From the NCBI GenBank assembly GCA_958295735.1, contig OY282369.1:2146983-2210982 (forward strand): a stretch of 64,000 nt of DNA. The letters run 5' to 3'. Origin of the DNA: an uncultured Candidatus Cenarchaeum sp. GTDB taxonomy: Archaea > Thermoproteota > Nitrososphaeria > Nitrososphaerales > Nitrosopumilaceae. Numbering within the stretch: position 1 is the first letter of the stretch; every line of letters starts with the position of its first letter. The notes beneath the pieces were generated by a model that worked only from the letters and a program-made list of their open reading frames with translations, was not told where the DNA came from and searched no databases. Made by a program: the position numbers and the translations under genes. Shown in pieces: positions 63,101-64,000 of this stretch.

Positions 63101-64000
63101 CGGGCCCGGCACCGCGCTCGGGGGCGCCGCCGGGGCCGCGGCAGCGCACCCGCGGCTCGCCGAACTGCGGTGGTTCGTCGCCGGCGGCGCGCTGGATCCG
63201 GCCGCGGATCCCGTGGAACCGGGCTCGCCGGCCCTGGAGTTCGCGCTGCGGGCCAACGCGACGGCGCTCGCGTTCGCCCCCGCGGGGGGCCCCGCCGCGG
63301 AGCGCGTCGACCGGCTCGTGCCGGGCGCGTCCGCGCGCGAGTACGCCGCGCACGATTCCGTGCTCGTGCTGGGCGGGGCCGTCCGGGCCGCCTCGGCGGC
63401 CGGCGCGTACGGGCCGGCCGAGGTGGCCTCGCTCGTCCCGGCCGCCGCGCGCGCGCATGAAGGCGCCCTCGGCGACGTGTCGCTCGACGTCGCCGGCGAC
63501 CTGCGCTCCCCCGCGTATTACGGCGCGTGGAACGTGCGGGAGGACGGGAGCTGGGGCGCGCTGCCCGTCCGCGCGCGGGCGGACGGCGCCTACTGCGCGG
63601 CCGGCGGGATGCCCTGCGCCGCGATCGGCGCGCTGGCCAACGGCTCCGCCCGCGGCGCGATGCTGCTGGCCGCCGACGACTTTAACCGGGCGCAGGCGGG
63701 GAACGGCTCGTTCTACGTGGATCTGCGGGCGGCGGGCGGATCGGCCGGGCTCCCGGCCGCCCTCGAGGAACTGCTGGCGGCCAACGGCTCGGCGGCCCCC
63801 CTGGCCTACGCGGGGCCGCCCACGGACGCCGGCCTGGCCCTCGTGGCGGCCCGCGCCTCCTCGGCGGGGCTGGTCCTGGTGAGCCCGCACGCCTCGCCGG
63901 AGGATCCGGCCGCGGAGGCGGGCCCCGGCGCGTTCCGGCTGGACACCCGCGCGCACGGGGGGGAGCGCACCAGCGCCGCGGCCCTGCTCGACCTGGCGTT
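60120..64000 (+). CDS. Exported protein of at least four tandem PBP1 (Leu/Ile/Val-binding-like) domains, 3' end outside window
   Basis: The frame starting at GTG 60120 stays open to the last base (over 1290 residues). Signal peptide MNHALAAALAVLALAAWQGP. Then type 1 periplasmic-binding folds repeat every ~370-380 residues: VTVGALLDEADPFDMQRLDS with MYYVGPTHSGDLADVLGYAA and GIVLVSPSSSAASLAIPGD in the first; equivalents start near residues 406, 786 and 1157. Each domain opens with a cysteine pair (CDHLEADRC, CAGAGGSC, CTGADGPC, CAAGGMPC), probably a disulfide. Domains also keep GDISLNAAGDLRAPVSYGVW near their ends. The same fold ends the giant protein at 29.4-51.5 kb. Extracellular small-molecule binding is the family role; no transporter subunits are adjacent in the window. 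Confidence 0.88.
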   Translation, partial: MNHALAAALAVLALAAWQGPGAAAQTTAAVSCDHLEADRCVTVGALLDEADPFDMQRLDSMLAAAAAFNSEQLAGGPDSVLVRMEVHGITHGDALAGLEARRASDPVMYYVGPTHSGDLADVLGYAADSGIVLVSPSSSAASLAIPGDSVFRLAPTVRQEAAVVAGVMAGAPVRAAVTAATTGTFGDSILAEMSAALNASGVRAAGTVRYDPDGWEASLPALDAAVAGAGEGAALLLMAGFSADLEAMAAAAAPYGSLNSTRWFVPSGVLDPGSPMRDAGALAVARSVRLTALAVEDAAGGAAARASVDSALAALNKTANAYDYSAHDSVFLLGRAVQAAASAGGAYGPAEVAARIPAAARAYTGALGDISLNAAGDLRAPVSYGVWEVAAGGSWELAASEAAPDTFCAGAGGSCVMVGVLASADPADGPVPDAAVLAADAFNAGQLARGGGGPYLDVSVHHANGSGPAAALAAARAGGGGPSYYVGPSSDAALDAARGYAARNGIVLVSPSSTAAHLAIPGDEVFRLAPSMLLEAPALAAVMAGAGTGAAVAAAPEGPPGDAALAALAAALNASGVGAAGTVRYGPGGWEGALPALDRSMAGAGEGAALLLVAGEDADAGAMAAAAAPYGNLSSARWFAAGGGAHPPPVLGAEAQAAAQSVRLTVLAPAEAPGGAAARAAVGSALAALNATASARAYSAYDSVFVLGGAVREAAAAAGAGRYGPAEVAALVPAAALAHTGALGDISLNAAGDLRAPVSYAIWEAGAGGAWELAAPEAAPEAAPGTFCTGADGPCVKVGVLAPADPAGDRMADAAELAADDFNREQLARGGGGPYLDVSLHRANGSDTAAAMEAARAGGDGPSYFVGAADEAALAYAARNGIVLVSPTPHGQEPAAPGDGAFRLAPPARAAGPALASMLAGGGIATALVVGQDDGPGRLLAANFTRDLAAAGVDARPGAALDPSSPDWAAAASSLDAALAADPPAGPAAVLLAGGPGTALGGAAGAAAAHPRLAELRWFVAGGALDPAADPVEPGSPALEFALRANATALAFAPAGGPAAERVDRLVPGASAREYAAHDSVLVLGGAVRAASAAGAYGPAEVASLVPAAARAHEGALGDVSLDVAGDLRSPAYYGAWNVREDGSWGALPVRARADGAYCAAGGMPCAAIGALANGSARGAMLLAADDFNRAQAGNGSFYVDLRAAGGSAGLPAALEELLAANGSAAPLAYAGPPTDAGLALVAARASSAGLVLVSPHASPEDPAAEAGPGAFRLDTRAHGGERTSAAALLDLA

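Overview
The window looks like chromosomal DNA of a very GC-rich (about 70% by eye) ammonia-oxidiser-type archaeon (Thaumarchaeota/Nitrososphaeria). The evidence is an archaeal TATA-binding protein, two PEFG-CTERM surface proteins (a sorting signal known from this group), an iron-type alcohol dehydrogenase and an F420/FMN reductase of the kinds these archaea carry, and archaeal promoters throughout. Most confident genes have a TATA element starting about 28-30 nt before the start codon, so they look leaderless, often on GTG or TTG. A Cenarchaeum-like, possibly host-associated lineage is a guess from GC content and the giant surface proteins.

Layout. 1-4.4 kb: housekeeping genes (PLP enzyme-rhodanese fusion, TBP, three small conserved-looking proteins). 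5.8-7.2 kb: a decayed IS5-family element. 7.3-9.5 kb: an uncharacterised protein with a distant paralogue at 57.2 kb, plus a doubtful ORF. 9.9-13.2 kb (minus): a compact non-oxidative pentose phosphate operon, transketolase N-half fused to ribulose-phosphate 3-epimerase, then transketolase C-half, then transaldolase. 13.6-15.1 kb: a decayed IS66 transposase. 15.4-20.7 kb: an AvcD-type antiphage dCTP deaminase followed by a tandem array of five intact and one broken copies of a 51-residue protein gene, each intact copy with its own TATA element. This is the best candidate for an undescribed system. 21 kb: a DCC1-like thioredoxin-fold protein. 22.2-26.2 kb: two almost identical PEFG-CTERM genes; the second lies between inverted repeats. 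27.7-28.7 kb (minus): a radical SAM enzyme.

29.4-51.5 kb is one 7347-residue exported protein made of Ig-like domains, eight NHL propeller blocks and a C-terminal type 1 periplasmic-binding-protein (PBP1) domain. A complete IS66 element with an 8-bp target duplication (52.2-54.3 kb) sits just upstream of the alcohol dehydrogenase promoter. After it come the flavin reductase, a 47-residue protein, the second copy of the uncharacterised family, a repeat-rich stretch, and a gene of at least four tandem PBP1 domains that runs off the window end.

The stretches between genes are long, extremely GC-rich and full of short tandem duplications. Long antisense reading frames there and opposite real genes are GC artefacts. 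No tRNA, rRNA or CRISPR array was seen.
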